The position numbers were made by a program, and so were the translations under genes. Of a stretch of DNA of 64,000 bases, positions 9,663 to 20,541 are shown in pieces. Below the pieces are notes generated by a model that ran no database searches, was not told the origin of the DNA, and worked only from the letters and a program-made list of their open reading frames with translations. The stretch is from NCBI RefSeq assembly GCF_004217225.1, contig NZ_SHKM01000001.1, positions 1,836,137 to 1,900,136 on the forward strand. Direction: 5' to 3'. Each line of letters starts with the position of its first letter. The stretch's first letter is position 1. This stretch comes from Azospira oryzae (GTDB taxonomy: Bacteria > Pseudomonadota > Gammaproteobacteria > Burkholderiales > Rhodocyclaceae).

Positions 9663-10568
9663 CTAGCGCACGTGCAGGTAGCTGGGGTTGTCGATCAGGC
9701 CGACGGCCTGACACAGGGCTTCCACCGCCTTGGGCCGGGTGAAGCCGACCCGCCAGGCCAGGGCCACCCGCCGCGACGGGGCCGGGGCCTTGAAGGGCAC
9801 CACGCTGATGAGGTCCGTGGAATAAGGCTTGCAGAGGGCACCGGCCGGCAGTACGGAGAGGCCGAAGCCGGAGGCCACCATGCAGCGGATGGTCTCGATG
9901 GAATGGCCCTGCCGCACTTCCGTGTCGGAACCGCTGATCTGGGGACAGGCGTCCATCACCTGGTCGCGGAAGCAGTTGCCGGCCTTGAGCAACAGCACCT
10001 CCTCCGCATCCACCTCGTCCGAGGCGATTTCCTGCTTGCCCTGCCAGGGATGGCCCTGGGGCACCACCACCTTGAACGGCTCGTCGTAAAGGGGCCGCGT
10101 CACCACGCCGGGCAGCTCGAAGGGCAGGGCCAGGATGGCCGCATCCACTTCCCCGTGGCGCAGCATGTCGGCCAGGGTGGCGGTCATGTTTTCCTCGATG
10201 GCCAGGGGCATGTCCGGGGCAATCTGGCGCAGGGAGACGATCAGTTCGGGCAGGAGGTAGGGGCCGATGGTATGGATCACGCCCAGCTTCAGTCCGCCCT
10301 CCAGCTGGTTGCGTCCCCGGTGGGCGATCTGGCGCACCCGGTCGGCCTCTTCCAGGGCCCGGGCCGCCTGGGCCACCACCTGCTCGCCCACATCGGTCAG
10401 GGTCACCTGGCCCTTGCCCCGCTCGAACAGGATCACGCCCAGGTCTTCCTCCAGGCGCTGGATGGCAACGCTCAAGGTCGGCTGGCTCACGGAGCAGCGT
10501 TCCGCCGCCCGGGAAAAGCGGCCCTCCTGCGCCAGGGCGACGATGTAACGCAATTCGGTCAATGTCAT
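9663..10568 (-). CDS. oxyR: LysR-family peroxide sensor OxyR
   Basis: The 301-residue LysR-type regulator starts at the ATG at 10568, preceded by GGGAGGA. The N-terminal winged helix reads LTELRYIVALAQEGRFSRAAERCSVSQPTLS. The redox pair is plain: Cys199 in GNCFRDQ and Cys208, with the same numbering and spacing as Escherichia coli OxyR, so it should form the H2O2-induced disulfide. A four-part OxyR operator lies 53 bases upstream (10621-10657), implying autoregulation and control of the divergent transcript. Genes such as katG or ahpC are not adjacent. Confidence 0.95.
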   Translation of the reverse strand: MTLTELRYIVALAQEGRFSRAAERCSVSQPTLSVAIQRLEEDLGVILFERGKGQVTLTDVGEQVVAQAARALEEADRVRQIAHRGRNQLEGGLKLGVIHTIGPYLLPELIVSLRQIAPDMPLAIEENMTATLADMLRHGEVDAAILALPFELPGVVTRPLYDEPFKVVVPQGHPWQGKQEIASDEVDAEEVLLLKAGNCFRDQVMDACPQISGSDTEVRQGHSIETIRCMVASGFGLSVLPAGALCKPYSTDLISVVPFKAPAPSRRVALAWRVGFTRPKAVEALCQAVGLIDNPSYLHVR

Positions 10569-10620
10569 GGCTGTCCTCCCAGAACTCAGCACGTTGGTCT
10601 TGCCCGGTATGTTCCGGACT

Positions 10621-10657
10621 ATAGGCAACCGCTATGGCGGCAATAGACAAACCCTAT
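10621..10657. promoter_or_regulatory. OxyR operator, four ATAG/CTAT elements
   Basis: The sequence fits ATAG-N7-CTAT-N7-ATAG-N7-CTAT exactly in all sixteen defined bases and in spacing. This is the published tetramer-binding consensus of oxidised OxyR. It sits in the oxyR upstream region, between oxyR and a divergent unit. On the minus strand a TATAAT hexamer (10681-10686) lies upstream of it, so OxyR bound here could repress oxyR; on the plus strand TTATAC (10682-10687) is placed as a possible activated -10. Confidence 0.85.
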
Positions 10658-10848
10658 ATAACCCATTGATTTGTCGCCGCATTATACCCAGCCAAGAATG
10701 TCGGACCGGGCTCGTCTGGGCTTTGGTTGACCTAACGCAAAGAGGCCCGGCATCCGGTGCACGACGGCCCGCCACAGACAGCACGACTCAAGTCCGCGCC
10801 CCGGCGGCCGTTAAAGAGACATAAGGACAACGGCGACAGACCAAGGCC

Positions 10849-10992
10849 ATGGCAGACAACCTGGAACGACTGGAACAATTGATCGAGAGCATCCTGCGCG
10901 GCGAGCGGGAAAGCAGCATGACCATCACCCAGCTCATGGAGCGCCTCTCCCAGCCCCTGCAATGCGAACGGCTGCTGGAGGAAATGCACTGA
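10849..10992 (+). CDS. Small hypothetical protein (47 aa) divergent from oxyR
   Basis: A 47-residue ORF starting MADNLERLEQLIESILRGER. It is soluble, charged, predicted mainly helical, with leucine spacing compatible with a short coiled coil and one Cys at residue 39. I do not recognise a family. Third-position bases are mostly G/C, as in real genes here, but the Shine-Dalgarno is poor (AAGG only two bases from ATG). It ends 44 bases before a strong terminator and begins ~190 bases after the OxyR operator, so it may be the coding part of an OxyR-controlled transcript. Confidence 0.5.
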   Translation: MADNLERLEQLIESILRGERESSMTITQLMERLSQPLQCERLLEEMH

Positions 10993-11035
10993 CCCAGGCC
11001 AGCCCTCGGCCCCGCCCCAACGACCCGCCCCAACG

Positions 11036-11056
11036 ACCCGCCCCGGCGGGTTTTTT
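11036..11056 (+). terminator. Intrinsic terminator after the 47-aa ORF
   Basis: ACCCGC, four-base loop, GCGGGT followed by TTTTTT. It ends a plus-strand transcript in the oxyR-argJ interval, evidence that the interval is transcribed rightward. Confidence 0.85.
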
Positions 11057-11095
11057 GTTGCCTGTCGCTGACTGCCGAAGCCCCCGCCGGCCCAT

Positions 11096-11121
11096 AAAAA
11101 AACCCGCCGTGAAGGGCGGGT
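11096..11121 (-). terminator. Intrinsic terminator of argJ
   Basis: On the minus strand ACCCGCC, a six-base loop, GGCGGGT and then a run of seven T. It lies 27 bases after the argJ stop. Confidence 0.88.
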
Positions 11122-11147
11122 TTCTTCGACGCAGCTGCAGCTGCCGT

Positions 11148-12389
11148 TCAGCTGCGGTAATCGGCGTTGATCTTGACGTAGTCGTAGGAGAAATCGCAGG
11201 AGTAGATGCAGCCCTGGGCGGTGCCCCGGGCCAGATCCACCCGCACGGTGATCTCGGCATTCTTCATGATGCGGGAACCGTCCTCTTCCTTGTAGGCGGC
11301 AGCCCGGCCGCCCTTTTCCGCCACCAGCACGGCATCGCTGCCGCTGGCCAGCCAGACGCGGATCTGGCCCACGTCCAGGTCGGTGATGCCGGCATAGCCG
11401 ATGGCTGCCAGGATGCGGCCCAGGTTGGGGTCGGAGGCGAAGAAGGCGGTTTTCACCAGGGGCGAATGGCCGATGGCATAGCCCACCTTGCGGCACTCTT
11501 CCAGGTCCTTGCCGCCTTCCACTGCCACGGTGATGAACTTGGTGGCACCTTCGCCGTCGCGCACGATGGCCTGGGCCAGTTCGATGGAAACGGCGACGAT
11601 GGCCGCCTTCAGGGGCGCCCAGGCGGGATCGGCGCCATCCTTGATGCGCAGGCCGCTCTGGCCGGTGGCCATGACGATGAAGGAATCGTTGGTGGAAGTG
11701 TCGCCATCCACGGTGATGCAGTTGAAGGACTGGTCCGCCGCCTCCTTGGCCACCTGCTCCAGCAGATGCTGGGGAATGCCCGCATCGGTGGCGAGGAAGC
11801 CCAGCATGGTGGCCATGTTGGGCTTGATCATGCCGGCGCCCTTGGAGATGCCGGTGATGGTGACGCTCTTGCCGCCGATCTCGACCTTGCGGGAGGCGGC
11901 CTTGGCCACGGTGTCCGTGGTCATGATGCCGTGGGCTGCCGCATGCCAGTTGTCGGCCTTGAGGTCGGCGATGGCGGCGGGCAGGCCGGCCTGCAGACGA
12001 TCGACGGGCAGGGGCTCGAGAATGACACCGGTGGAGAACGGCAGGATCTGGCGGTCCTCATCCAGCCCGAGCAGGCCGGCCAGGGTGGCGCAGGTCTGCA
12101 TGGCCGCCTGCAGGCCGGTCTCGCCGGTACCCGCATTGGCGATGCCGGTGTTGATCACCAGGGCCCGGATTTCCGACTCGCCGGCCAGATGCTTGCGGCA
12201 CACCTGCACCGGGGCTGCACAGAAGCGGTTCTGGGTGAACACGCCGGCCACGGTGGAACCGGGGTCCAGGGCGATCACGGTCAGGTCGCGCCGATTGGCC
12301 TTGCGGATACCGGCTTCGGCAGTGCCGAGGCGGACACCGGCAACGGGGAACAGGGCTTCGGGGGCAGGCGTGGCGTAATTGACGGGCAT
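11148..12389 (-). CDS. argJ: Bifunctional glutamate N-acetyltransferase / amino-acid N-acetyltransferase
   Basis: The 413-residue ArgJ runs the cyclic arginine pathway: it transfers acetyl from N-acetylornithine to glutamate, and may also make N-acetylglutamate from acetyl-CoA. The proenzyme self-cleaves before the Thr of [14 protein letters not shown], visible about midway, giving alpha and beta chains. Other family stretches are [39 protein letters not shown] and [29 protein letters not shown] at the C-terminus. It is 77 bases after secA, separated by a terminator. Confidence 0.97.
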   Translation of the reverse strand: MPVNYATPAPEALFPVAGVRLGTAEAGIRKANRRDLTVIALDPGSTVAGVFTQNRFCAAPVQVCRKHLAGESEIRALVINTGIANAGTGETGLQAAMQTCATLAGLLGLDEDRQILPFSTGVILEPLPVDRLQAGLPAAIADLKADNWHAAAHGIMTTDTVAKAASRKVEIGGKSVTITGISKGAGMIKPNMATMLGFLATDAGIPQHLLEQVAKEAADQSFNCITVDGDTSTNDSFIVMATGQSGLRIKDGADPAWAPLKAAIVAVSIELAQAIVRDGEGATKFITVAVEGGKDLEECRKVGYAIGHSPLVKTAFFASDPNLGRILAAIGYAGITDLDVGQIRVWLASGSDAVLVAEKGGRAAAYKEEDGSRIMKNAEITVRVDLARGTAQGCIYSCDFSYDYVKINADYRS

Positions 12390-12407
12390 GAATCTCTCAC
12401 CGCAGGG

Positions 12408-12449
12408 GATAAAAGAAAACGCAGAGGGTAGCAGTTCGCTCCCTCTGCG
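12408..12449 (-). terminator. Intrinsic terminator of secA
   Basis: Perfect 9-bp stem CGCAGAGGG/CCCTCTGCG with a 12-base loop, followed on the minus strand by TTTTCTTTTAT. It lies 17 bases after the secA stop and just before argJ. Confidence 0.88.
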
Positions 12450-12466
12450 TCAGTTCAGTTTTTATT

Positions 12467-15184
<2,718 letters not shown>

Positions 15185-15269
15185 CGTGAGAGACGCTTAG
15201 GCGTCCGTTAGCGGGAAAGGGGCGATTCTACCACGCTAAGGAAGGCCGCCAATTTGGGGAAAATCAAAG

Positions 15270-15294
15270 GAAACGGGACGAAGGACTCGTCCCG
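15270..15294 (-). terminator. Probable terminator between the M23 gene and secA
   Basis: 8-bp stem CGGGACGA/TCGTCCCG with five-base loop, followed on the minus strand by TTTCCTTTGATTTT. It lies 13 bases past the M23 gene stop. Confidence 0.75.
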
Positions 15295-15306
15295 CCGGGG
15301 ATGCAA

Positions 15307-16251
15307 CTAGTGACGGGACGCCAGCTGGGAGCCCTGCTGCAGGAAGCGGGCCGGATTCTGGGCCACGCCCTGGAAGCGCACCTCGAAATGCAGATGGGGA
15401 CCGGTGGAACGCCCGGTATTGCCGGTGGCGGCAATCAGTTGGCCACGCTTGACCAGTTGGCCGACCCGCACGTTGATCTTGGACAGATGGGCGTAGCGGG
15501 TGGAAAAGCCGTTGCCGTGGTCGATCTCGATCAGGTTGCCGTACTGGGGATGCATGCTGCCCTCCACCACCACGCCGCCGGCGGCGGAAACCACGGGCGT
15601 ACCGACTTCGGCGGAGAAATCCACGCCTTCGTGCATGGCATTGACCCCGGCGATGGGATCGGAGCGCACCCCAAACCCGGAGCCGATGCCGGCGCCCTGG
15701 ATCGGCAAGGTGGTCGGCAGCAGCACCTTCTTGATGCGCTGGTCCATCAGCTGGTTTTCCAGAACACGCATGAAATCGACGCGCTGATCCACCAGCGCAG
15801 CCATGCGGTCCAGTTCCCGATGCAGTTCGTCCGAGGACTTGATGGAGGTGTCGCGTAGGGAAGTGGGCAGCAGGGGACCGCCCTGACCGCCGCCCTTGGC
15901 CACCGGCAACAACTGCCCCTTGTCTGCCGGCTTCATGCCTGCCAGCACGGAAAGGCGCTCGCCCATGGAATCCAGATGCAGCAGCTGCGCCTGCATCTCG
16001 CCCAGGCGGCCGGCCATGACATTCAGGTTTTCCCGCATGAACTCCTGGGTTTTCTGGTTTTCCTGGCGCTGTGCTGCCAGTACCAGATCCTGTACCAGGG
16101 GCAGGCGGAAGTGTACGGTGAGCCAGGAAAAGGCCATGGCGGCCAGCAACACCAGCACCATGAAGCCAGCCCCAAGGGAAAGGATCACCTTGGGGGTCAG
16201 GCTGACGGTCTTGGTGGTTGCCAGGCGGTCAGACACCAGAATAATATGCAC
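15307..16251 (-). CDS. M23-family (LytM-type) metallopeptidase, membrane anchored
   Basis: The 314-residue protein starts with GTG at 16251, chosen because GAGGAG lies seven bases upstream. A single membrane segment (about 25-48, ILSLGAGFMVLVLLAAMAF) follows a short cytoplasmic tail, then a coiled-coil-prone stretch and a C-terminal M23 domain. Zinc ligand motifs are present: HEGVDF (HxxxD) and LHFEVRF (HxH-type), so it may be an active murein endopeptidase, unlike degenerate EnvC/NlpD activators. The dciA-M23-secA order recurs in related betaproteobacteria. Substrate is inferred as peptidoglycan. Confidence 0.92.
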   Translation of the reverse strand: MHIILVSDRLATTKTVSLTPKVILSLGAGFMVLVLLAAMAFSWLTVHFRLPLVQDLVLAAQRQENQKTQEFMRENLNVMAGRLGEMQAQLLHLDSMGERLSVLAGMKPADKGQLLPVAKGGGQGGPLLPTSLRDTSIKSSDELHRELDRMAALVDQRVDFMRVLENQLMDQRIKKVLLPTTLPIQGAGIGSGFGVRSDPIAGVNAMHEGVDFSAEVGTPVVSAAGGVVVEGSMHPQYGNLIEIDHGNGFSTRYAHLSKINVRVGQLVKRGQLIAATGNTGRSTGPHLHFEVRFQGVAQNPARFLQQGSQLASRH

Positions 16252-16274
16252 GATGCTTCTCCTCGAAGTGATCC

Positions 16275-16715
16275 ATGCACGAACCAGTTGAAAATTATCT
16301 TGGCAGAGCGGACGGAGCGGCCTCGGTCCTGGCCCATGCCCGACTCTTGATGCGCGCCCAGCGCGCCTACGACAGCTTTGCTCCGGGCCCGCTGGCGCGC
16401 TCGAGCAGTGTCGCGAATATCAAGTTGGGGAATGTCGTTATCCACGCCGATAACGGCGCGGTCGCTGCCAAATTGCGTCAGATGGCGCAAAGTTTGGCCG
16501 GCGAATTCTTGAAAAGGGGCTTTGAGTGTAACGGCGTGACCATCAAAGTGCAAGCACGCCCCCCCGCCGTGGCGCTCCCCTCTTCCACCCTCAAACCCCT
16601 GTCGGCAAGCACCGGCAACGAGCTCAAACAGCTGGCAGCCCAGCTGCCGGATGACTCCCCCCTGAAACGCGGCCTGGAAGGATTCCTGGCCCGGGCGGCG
16701 ATCAAAGCGGAATGA
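16275..16715 (+). CDS. DciA-like protein (DUF721)
   Basis: A 146-residue DUF721 protein. The conserved module is NIKLGNVVIHADNGAVAAKLRQMAQSLAGEFLKRGFECNGVTIKVQ, the KH-like DUF721 fold; the tail is proline-rich then helical. DciA proteins of this family help load replicative helicase DnaB in bacteria lacking DnaC, but short paralogues next to secA are poorly studied, so I give no symbol. It is divergent from the M23 gene with only 23 bases between starts, so its promoter must lie within that gene. It overlaps the next minus-strand gene tail by 14 bases. Confidence 0.82.
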   Translation: MHEPVENYLGRADGAASVLAHARLLMRAQRAYDSFAPGPLARSSSVANIKLGNVVIHADNGAVAAKLRQMAQSLAGEFLKRGFECNGVTIKVQARPPAVALPSSTLKPLSASTGNELKQLAAQLPDDSPLKRGLEGFLARAAIKAE

Positions 16716-16890
16716 CGGCCACCCGCTCCAGCACCAGGAGCGCGAATATCAGCAGGGCCAACATCAGGGAATAGCGGAAGACCCGCCAGGAGAAATTCAG
16801 GTATCTGGCCTGGCGGGTGAACACATAGGCCACCACGCCCGCGGCCACGGCGATGACCGTGAGGACGGCCAGGATGCGCAGGAGGAACAA
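16702..16890 (-). CDS. Small two-pass membrane protein (62 aa)
   Basis: A 62-residue hydrophobic protein with two predicted membrane segments (about 4-25 and 38-58) joined by a basic-aromatic loop, RQARYLNFSWRVFRYS. I do not recognise a named family; similar short proteins occur beside lpxC or dciA in relatives, by general impression only. It begins 19 bases after lpxC on the same strand and so is probably the last gene of the dcw transcript. Its 3' end overlaps convergent dciA. Confidence 0.65.
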   Translation of the reverse strand: MFLLRILAVLTVIAVAAGVVAYVFTRQARYLNFSWRVFRYSLMLALLIFALLVLERVAVIPL

Positions 16891-16909
16891 GGCGGCCTCC
16901 CGCGCCGGC

Positions 16910-17833
16910 TCAGGCCGCCTGGACCGGCAGTTCCAGCCAGCGGGCGACGCCTGCCGGAGCCTGGGACTGGTCTTCGAAGGTGGCCCACTCCCAGGACTCG
17001 CGCTCCTGCAGCAGCTGGCGGGCCAGCATGTTGTTCAGGGCATGACCCGACTTGTGGGCGGTGAAGGCTGCCAGCAGGGGATGGCCCAGCAGGTAGAGGT
17101 CGCCCACCGCATCCAGCACCTTGTGTTTGACGAACTCGTCGCCATAACGCAGGCCGTCGCTGTTGAGCACCCGGTATTCGTCGAGAACGATGGCGTTCTC
17201 CAGGCCGCCCCCCAGGGCCAGGCCGTTTTCCCGCAGCATCTCCACATCCTGCATGAAGCCGAAGGTACGGGCCCGGGCCACTTCCCGGGTGTAGGACTGC
17301 TCGGCGAAGTCGACGCTGACGGACTGGGCCGACTTGTCGATGGCCGGGTGGTTGAAAATGATGGAGAAGGTCAGCTTGTAGCCGTCGTAAGGCTCGAAGC
17401 GGGCCCACTTGTCGCCGTCCCGCACCTCGATGGGGCGCGTGACGCGGATGAATTTCTTGGCTGCCGGCTGCTCTTCGATGCCGGCCGACTGGATGAGAAA
17501 GACGAAAGGCGCGGCGGAACCGTCGAGGATCGGCACTTCGGCCGCATCCAGGTCCACGTAGGCATTGTCGATGCCCAGGCCGGCGAAGGCCGACATCAGG
17601 TGTTCCACCGTCCCCACCTTGACCCCATCCACCTCCAGGCAGGAACACATGCGCGTATCACCCACCAGCAGGGCGTCGGCACGGATTTCCACGGGCTGGG
17701 GCAGATCCACGCGACGGAAGACGATGCCGGTATCGGGCGCGGCAGGACGCAGGGCCATGGTGACCTTGACGCCACTGTGCAGACCGACGCCGGAGGCGCG
17801 GATCAGGGATTTGAGGGTACGTTGTTTCAACAT
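16910..17833 (-). CDS. lpxC: UDP-3-O-acyl-N-acetylglucosamine deacetylase
   Basis: The 307-residue zinc enzyme makes the committed step of lipid A synthesis. Zinc and catalytic residues are visible: [22 protein letters not shown] (first His and the catalytic Glu) and [23 protein letters not shown] (HKxxD plus the later GH). The start gives [21 protein letters not shown], the usual N-terminus. It follows ftsZ after a 224-bp gap holding its own extended -10 promoter, as in other proteobacteria. Confidence 0.98.
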   Translation of the reverse strand: MLKQRTLKSLIRASGVGLHSGVKVTMALRPAAPDTGIVFRRVDLPQPVEIRADALLVGDTRMCSCLEVDGVKVGTVEHLMSAFAGLGIDNAYVDLDAAEVPILDGSAAPFVFLIQSAGIEEQPAAKKFIRVTRPIEVRDGDKWARFEPYDGYKLTFSIIFNHPAIDKSAQSVSVDFAEQSYTREVARARTFGFMQDVEMLRENGLALGGGLENAIVLDEYRVLNSDGLRYGDEFVKHKVLDAVGDLYLLGHPLLAAFTAHKSGHALNNMLARQLLQERESWEWATFEDQSQAPAGVARWLELPVQAA

Positions 17834-17881
17834 GTCGGCAATCGTTTTTCCGCTTCAAAATCAAAGCGAAGACGGAACAAG

Positions 17882-17919
17882 GGGGGAGCCCGCATTCTAG
17901 CACGAAGGCAGGCTCCCCC
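17882..17919 (-). promoter_or_regulatory. lpxC promoter with extended -10, inside a 9-bp hairpin
   Basis: On the minus strand TGCTAGAAT is an extended -10 (TGn plus TAGAAT, hexamer at 17894-17899), 61 bases before lpxC. I see no good -35. The element sits in the loop of a perfect GGGGGAGCC/GGCTCCCCC inverted repeat, which might end the ftsZ transcript. The rest of the 17834-18057 gap is GC-rich, with a GCCCGTC/GACGGGC palindrome at about 18014-18028 and no other gene. Confidence 0.55.
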
Positions 17920-18057
17920 TTAAGGAGGCGTTTTGTTACAACACGTTACCGCAGGTCTGGGCGACCGCCAGACGCCGGTCACCCCGGCGGGAGGCAGCGC
18001 CGTCCGCTTGCCCGTCAGACGGGCAGGCAAAGACGCCCGGCCGGTCGCCCCCGACCC

Positions 18058-19209
18058 TTAGTCCGCCTGCTTGCGCAGGAAGGCCGGGATGTCGTAACGA
18101 TCGACGCCGCTGTTGGCCAGGGCTTCGACGGTGGCGTTGCGGCCCTTGCGGATAACGGCAGGCACGGCGTCCAGCTGGCCGTAGTCGATGGCCATGGGAG
18201 CGTCGTCGGTACCGGTACGCACGGCGGTGTTGATCACCTCGAAGGACTGGCGGCGGGCTTCCGCCTTGCCCAGGCCGGTGGCGACCACGGTGACGCGCAG
18301 CTGCTCGCCCATGGCTTCGTCGAACACGGCGCCGAAGATGATGTGGGCGTCCTCGGCGGCGAATTCCTTGATGGTCTTCATCACCTCGTTCACTTCCTTC
18401 ATCTTCAGGCTGCGGGAGGCGGTGATGTTCACCAGCACACCGCGGGCACCGGACAGGTTGATGCCTTCCAGCAGGGGGGAAGCCACGGCCTGTTCGGCAG
18501 CGATGCGGGCCCGGTCCACGCCGGAAGCGTAGGCGGAGCCCATCATGGCCATGCCCATTTCGCCCATGACGGTGCGCACGTCTTCAAAGTCCACGTTCAC
18601 CAGACCGGGGAGATTGATGATTTCGGCGATACCGCCCACGGCATTGCGCAGGACGTTGTCGGCAGCCTTGAAAGCCTCTTCCATGGAGACATCGTCGCCC
18701 AGGACTTCCATCAGCTTGTCGTTGAGGATCACCACCAGGGAATCGACGTGCTTCTGCAGCTCGGCGATGCCGGCCTCGGCGGCCTTCAGGCGCTTGCCTT
18801 CGAAGCCGAAGGGCTTGGTCACCACGGCCACGGTGAGGATGCCCATTTCCTTGGCCACTTCCGCCACGATGGGAGCGGCGCCGGTACCGGTGCCGCCGCC
18901 CATGCCGGCGGTGATGAAGACCATGTTGGCGCCCTTCAGCTGCTCGGCGATGCGCTCCCGCTCTTCCAGGGCGGCGGCGCGGCCGGCTTCCGGCTTGGCG
19001 CCGGCACCGAGGCCGGAGGCACCGAGCTGCATCTTGTCGGCTGCCATGTTGCGGCTCAGGGCCTGGGCATCGGTGTTGGCGGCGACGAACTGCACGCCGT
19101 TCACCCCTTCACGGATCATGTGATCCACGGCATTGCCGCCGGCACCGCCGACGCCAACCACCTTGATCACGGTTCCGCTCGATTCTTCTTTATCAATAAT
19201 TTCAAACAT
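18058..19209 (-). CDS. ftsZ: Cell-division tubulin homologue FtsZ
   Basis: The 383-residue GTPase polymerises into the Z ring. Key elements: KVVGVGGAGGNAVDHM, the tubulin signature GGGTGTGAAPIVAEVAKEMG, LTVAVVTKPF, and the T7 loop region NLPGLVNVDFEDVRTVM that completes GTP hydrolysis. The C-terminal peptide DIPAFLRKQAD binds FtsA and ZipA. A strong Shine-Dalgarno (GGAGG) precedes the start. It follows ftsA by 66 bases. Confidence 0.98.
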   Translation of the reverse strand: MFEIIDKEESSGTVIKVVGVGGAGGNAVDHMIREGVNGVQFVAANTDAQALSRNMAADKMQLGASGLGAGAKPEAGRAAALEERERIAEQLKGANMVFITAGMGGGTGTGAAPIVAEVAKEMGILTVAVVTKPFGFEGKRLKAAEAGIAELQKHVDSLVVILNDKLMEVLGDDVSMEEAFKAADNVLRNAVGGIAEIINLPGLVNVDFEDVRTVMGEMGMAMMGSAYASGVDRARIAAEQAVASPLLEGINLSGARGVLVNITASRSLKMKEVNEVMKTIKEFAAEDAHIIFGAVFDEAMGEQLRVTVVATGLGKAEARRQSFEVINTAVRTGTDDAPMAIDYGQLDAVPAVIRKGRNATVEALANSGVDRYDIPAFLRKQAD

Positions 19210-19275
19210 GGATCGCCTCCTTCAATTAACCACATTCAAACTTGCGTTGAACAAAACAGCTTGCATAGAAACTTT

Positions 19276-20505
19276 TTAGAAATTCTTCTCGAACCAGGAC
19301 TTCATGCTGGAAAACACCTGCTTGACGCTGCGCGTCTCCTGCACCTTCAGACCCCGCTTGCGCTGGGTCTGGGCCTCGATCAGCAGGCCGAAGGCAGTGG
19401 AGAAGCGCGGGCTCTGCACCACATCCGCGAGGGCGCCGGCGTACTTGGGCACGCCCAGGCGCACCGGCATGTGGAATATCTCTTCGCCCAGCTCGATCAT
19501 GCCGGGCATCACCGAAGCGCCGCCGGTGAGGACGATGCCGGAAGACAGCACCTCGTCGAAGCCGGAACGGCGCAGCTCGGCCTGAATCAGTTCGAACAGC
19601 TCCTCCACCCGGGGCTGGATCACGTCGGCCAGGGCGCGGCGGGACAGCTTGCGGCTGGGACGGTCGTCCACCCCGGCCACCTCCAGCACCTCTTCCGGGT
19701 CGGCCAGCTGGGACAGGGCGCAGCCGTACTTGCGCTTGATGTCCTCCGCCTCCCGGGTGGGGGTGCGCAGGGCCATGGCGATGTCGTTGGTGACCTGGTC
19801 GCCGGCGATGGGGATGACTGAGGTGTGGCGGATGGCGCCCTGGGTCCACACGGCGATGTCGGTGGTGCCGCCGCCGATGTCCACCAGGCACACGCCCAGG
19901 TCCTTCTCGTCCTCGGAGAGCACGGCGAAGCTGGAAGCCAGGGGCTGCAGCACCAGGTCGTTCACCTCCAGACCGCAGCGGCGCACGCACTTGACGATGT
20001 TCTGGGCGGCGGAGACGGCGCCGGTGACGATATGCACCTTCACTTCGAGGCGGAAGCCGCTCATGCCGATGGGCTCGCGGATGCCGTCCTGGTCGTCGAT
20101 GATGAATTCCTGGGTCAGGATGTGCAGGATCTCCTGGTCGGCCGGGATGGGCATGGCGCGGGCGGTCTCGATCACCCGGTCCAGGTCCATGGTGTTCACT
20201 TCCTTGTCCTTGATGGCCACCATGCCGTTGGAGTTGAAGCTCTTGATGTGGCTGCCGGCGATGCCCGTATAGACGTTGGCCACCTTGCAGTCGGCCATCA
20301 GCTCCACCTCCTGGATCACCCGGGAAATGGCACTGACGGTCTCCTCGATGTTGACCACGACGCCTTTTTTCAGCCCCTTGGAATCCTGGCTGCCCATACC
20401 GATGACGTTGAGACGCCCCTCCGGGGTGATCTCCGCCACCAGCGCCACGATCTTCGAGGTGCCGATGTCCAGGCCGACGACCAGTTCCTTGCTATCCCTG
20501 CTCAT
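19276..20505 (-). CDS. ftsA: Cell-division actin homologue FtsA
   Basis: The 409-residue ATPase tethers FtsZ to the membrane and recruits later divisome proteins. It has the actin-fold phosphate loops VGLDIGTSKIVALVAEI and VDIGGGTTDIAVW, the adenosine motif IVLTGGASVMPGM, and the 1C (SHS2) domain in between. The C-terminal amphipathic helix SSMKSWFEKNF is the membrane-targeting sequence. It lies between ftsQ and ftsZ in the usual dcw order. Confidence 0.98.
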   Translation of the reverse strand: MSRDSKELVVGLDIGTSKIVALVAEITPEGRLNVIGMGSQDSKGLKKGVVVNIEETVSAISRVIQEVELMADCKVANVYTGIAGSHIKSFNSNGMVAIKDKEVNTMDLDRVIETARAMPIPADQEILHILTQEFIIDDQDGIREPIGMSGFRLEVKVHIVTGAVSAAQNIVKCVRRCGLEVNDLVLQPLASSFAVLSEDEKDLGVCLVDIGGGTTDIAVWTQGAIRHTSVIPIAGDQVTNDIAMALRTPTREAEDIKRKYGCALSQLADPEEVLEVAGVDDRPSRKLSRRALADVIQPRVEELFELIQAELRRSGFDEVLSSGIVLTGGASVMPGMIELGEEIFHMPVRLGVPKYAGALADVVQSPRFSTAFGLLIEAQTQRKRGLKVQETRSVKQVFSSMKSWFEKNF

Positions 20506-20541
20506 GATGTTCCTTTGCCTTCGCTACTTTTTGCATTGCAC

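Noticed and set aside
10567-10824. 85-codon plus-strand frame starting opposite the oxyR start
   Set aside because: It reads through the OxyR operator and promoter region, with non-typical codons and no ribosome-binding site.
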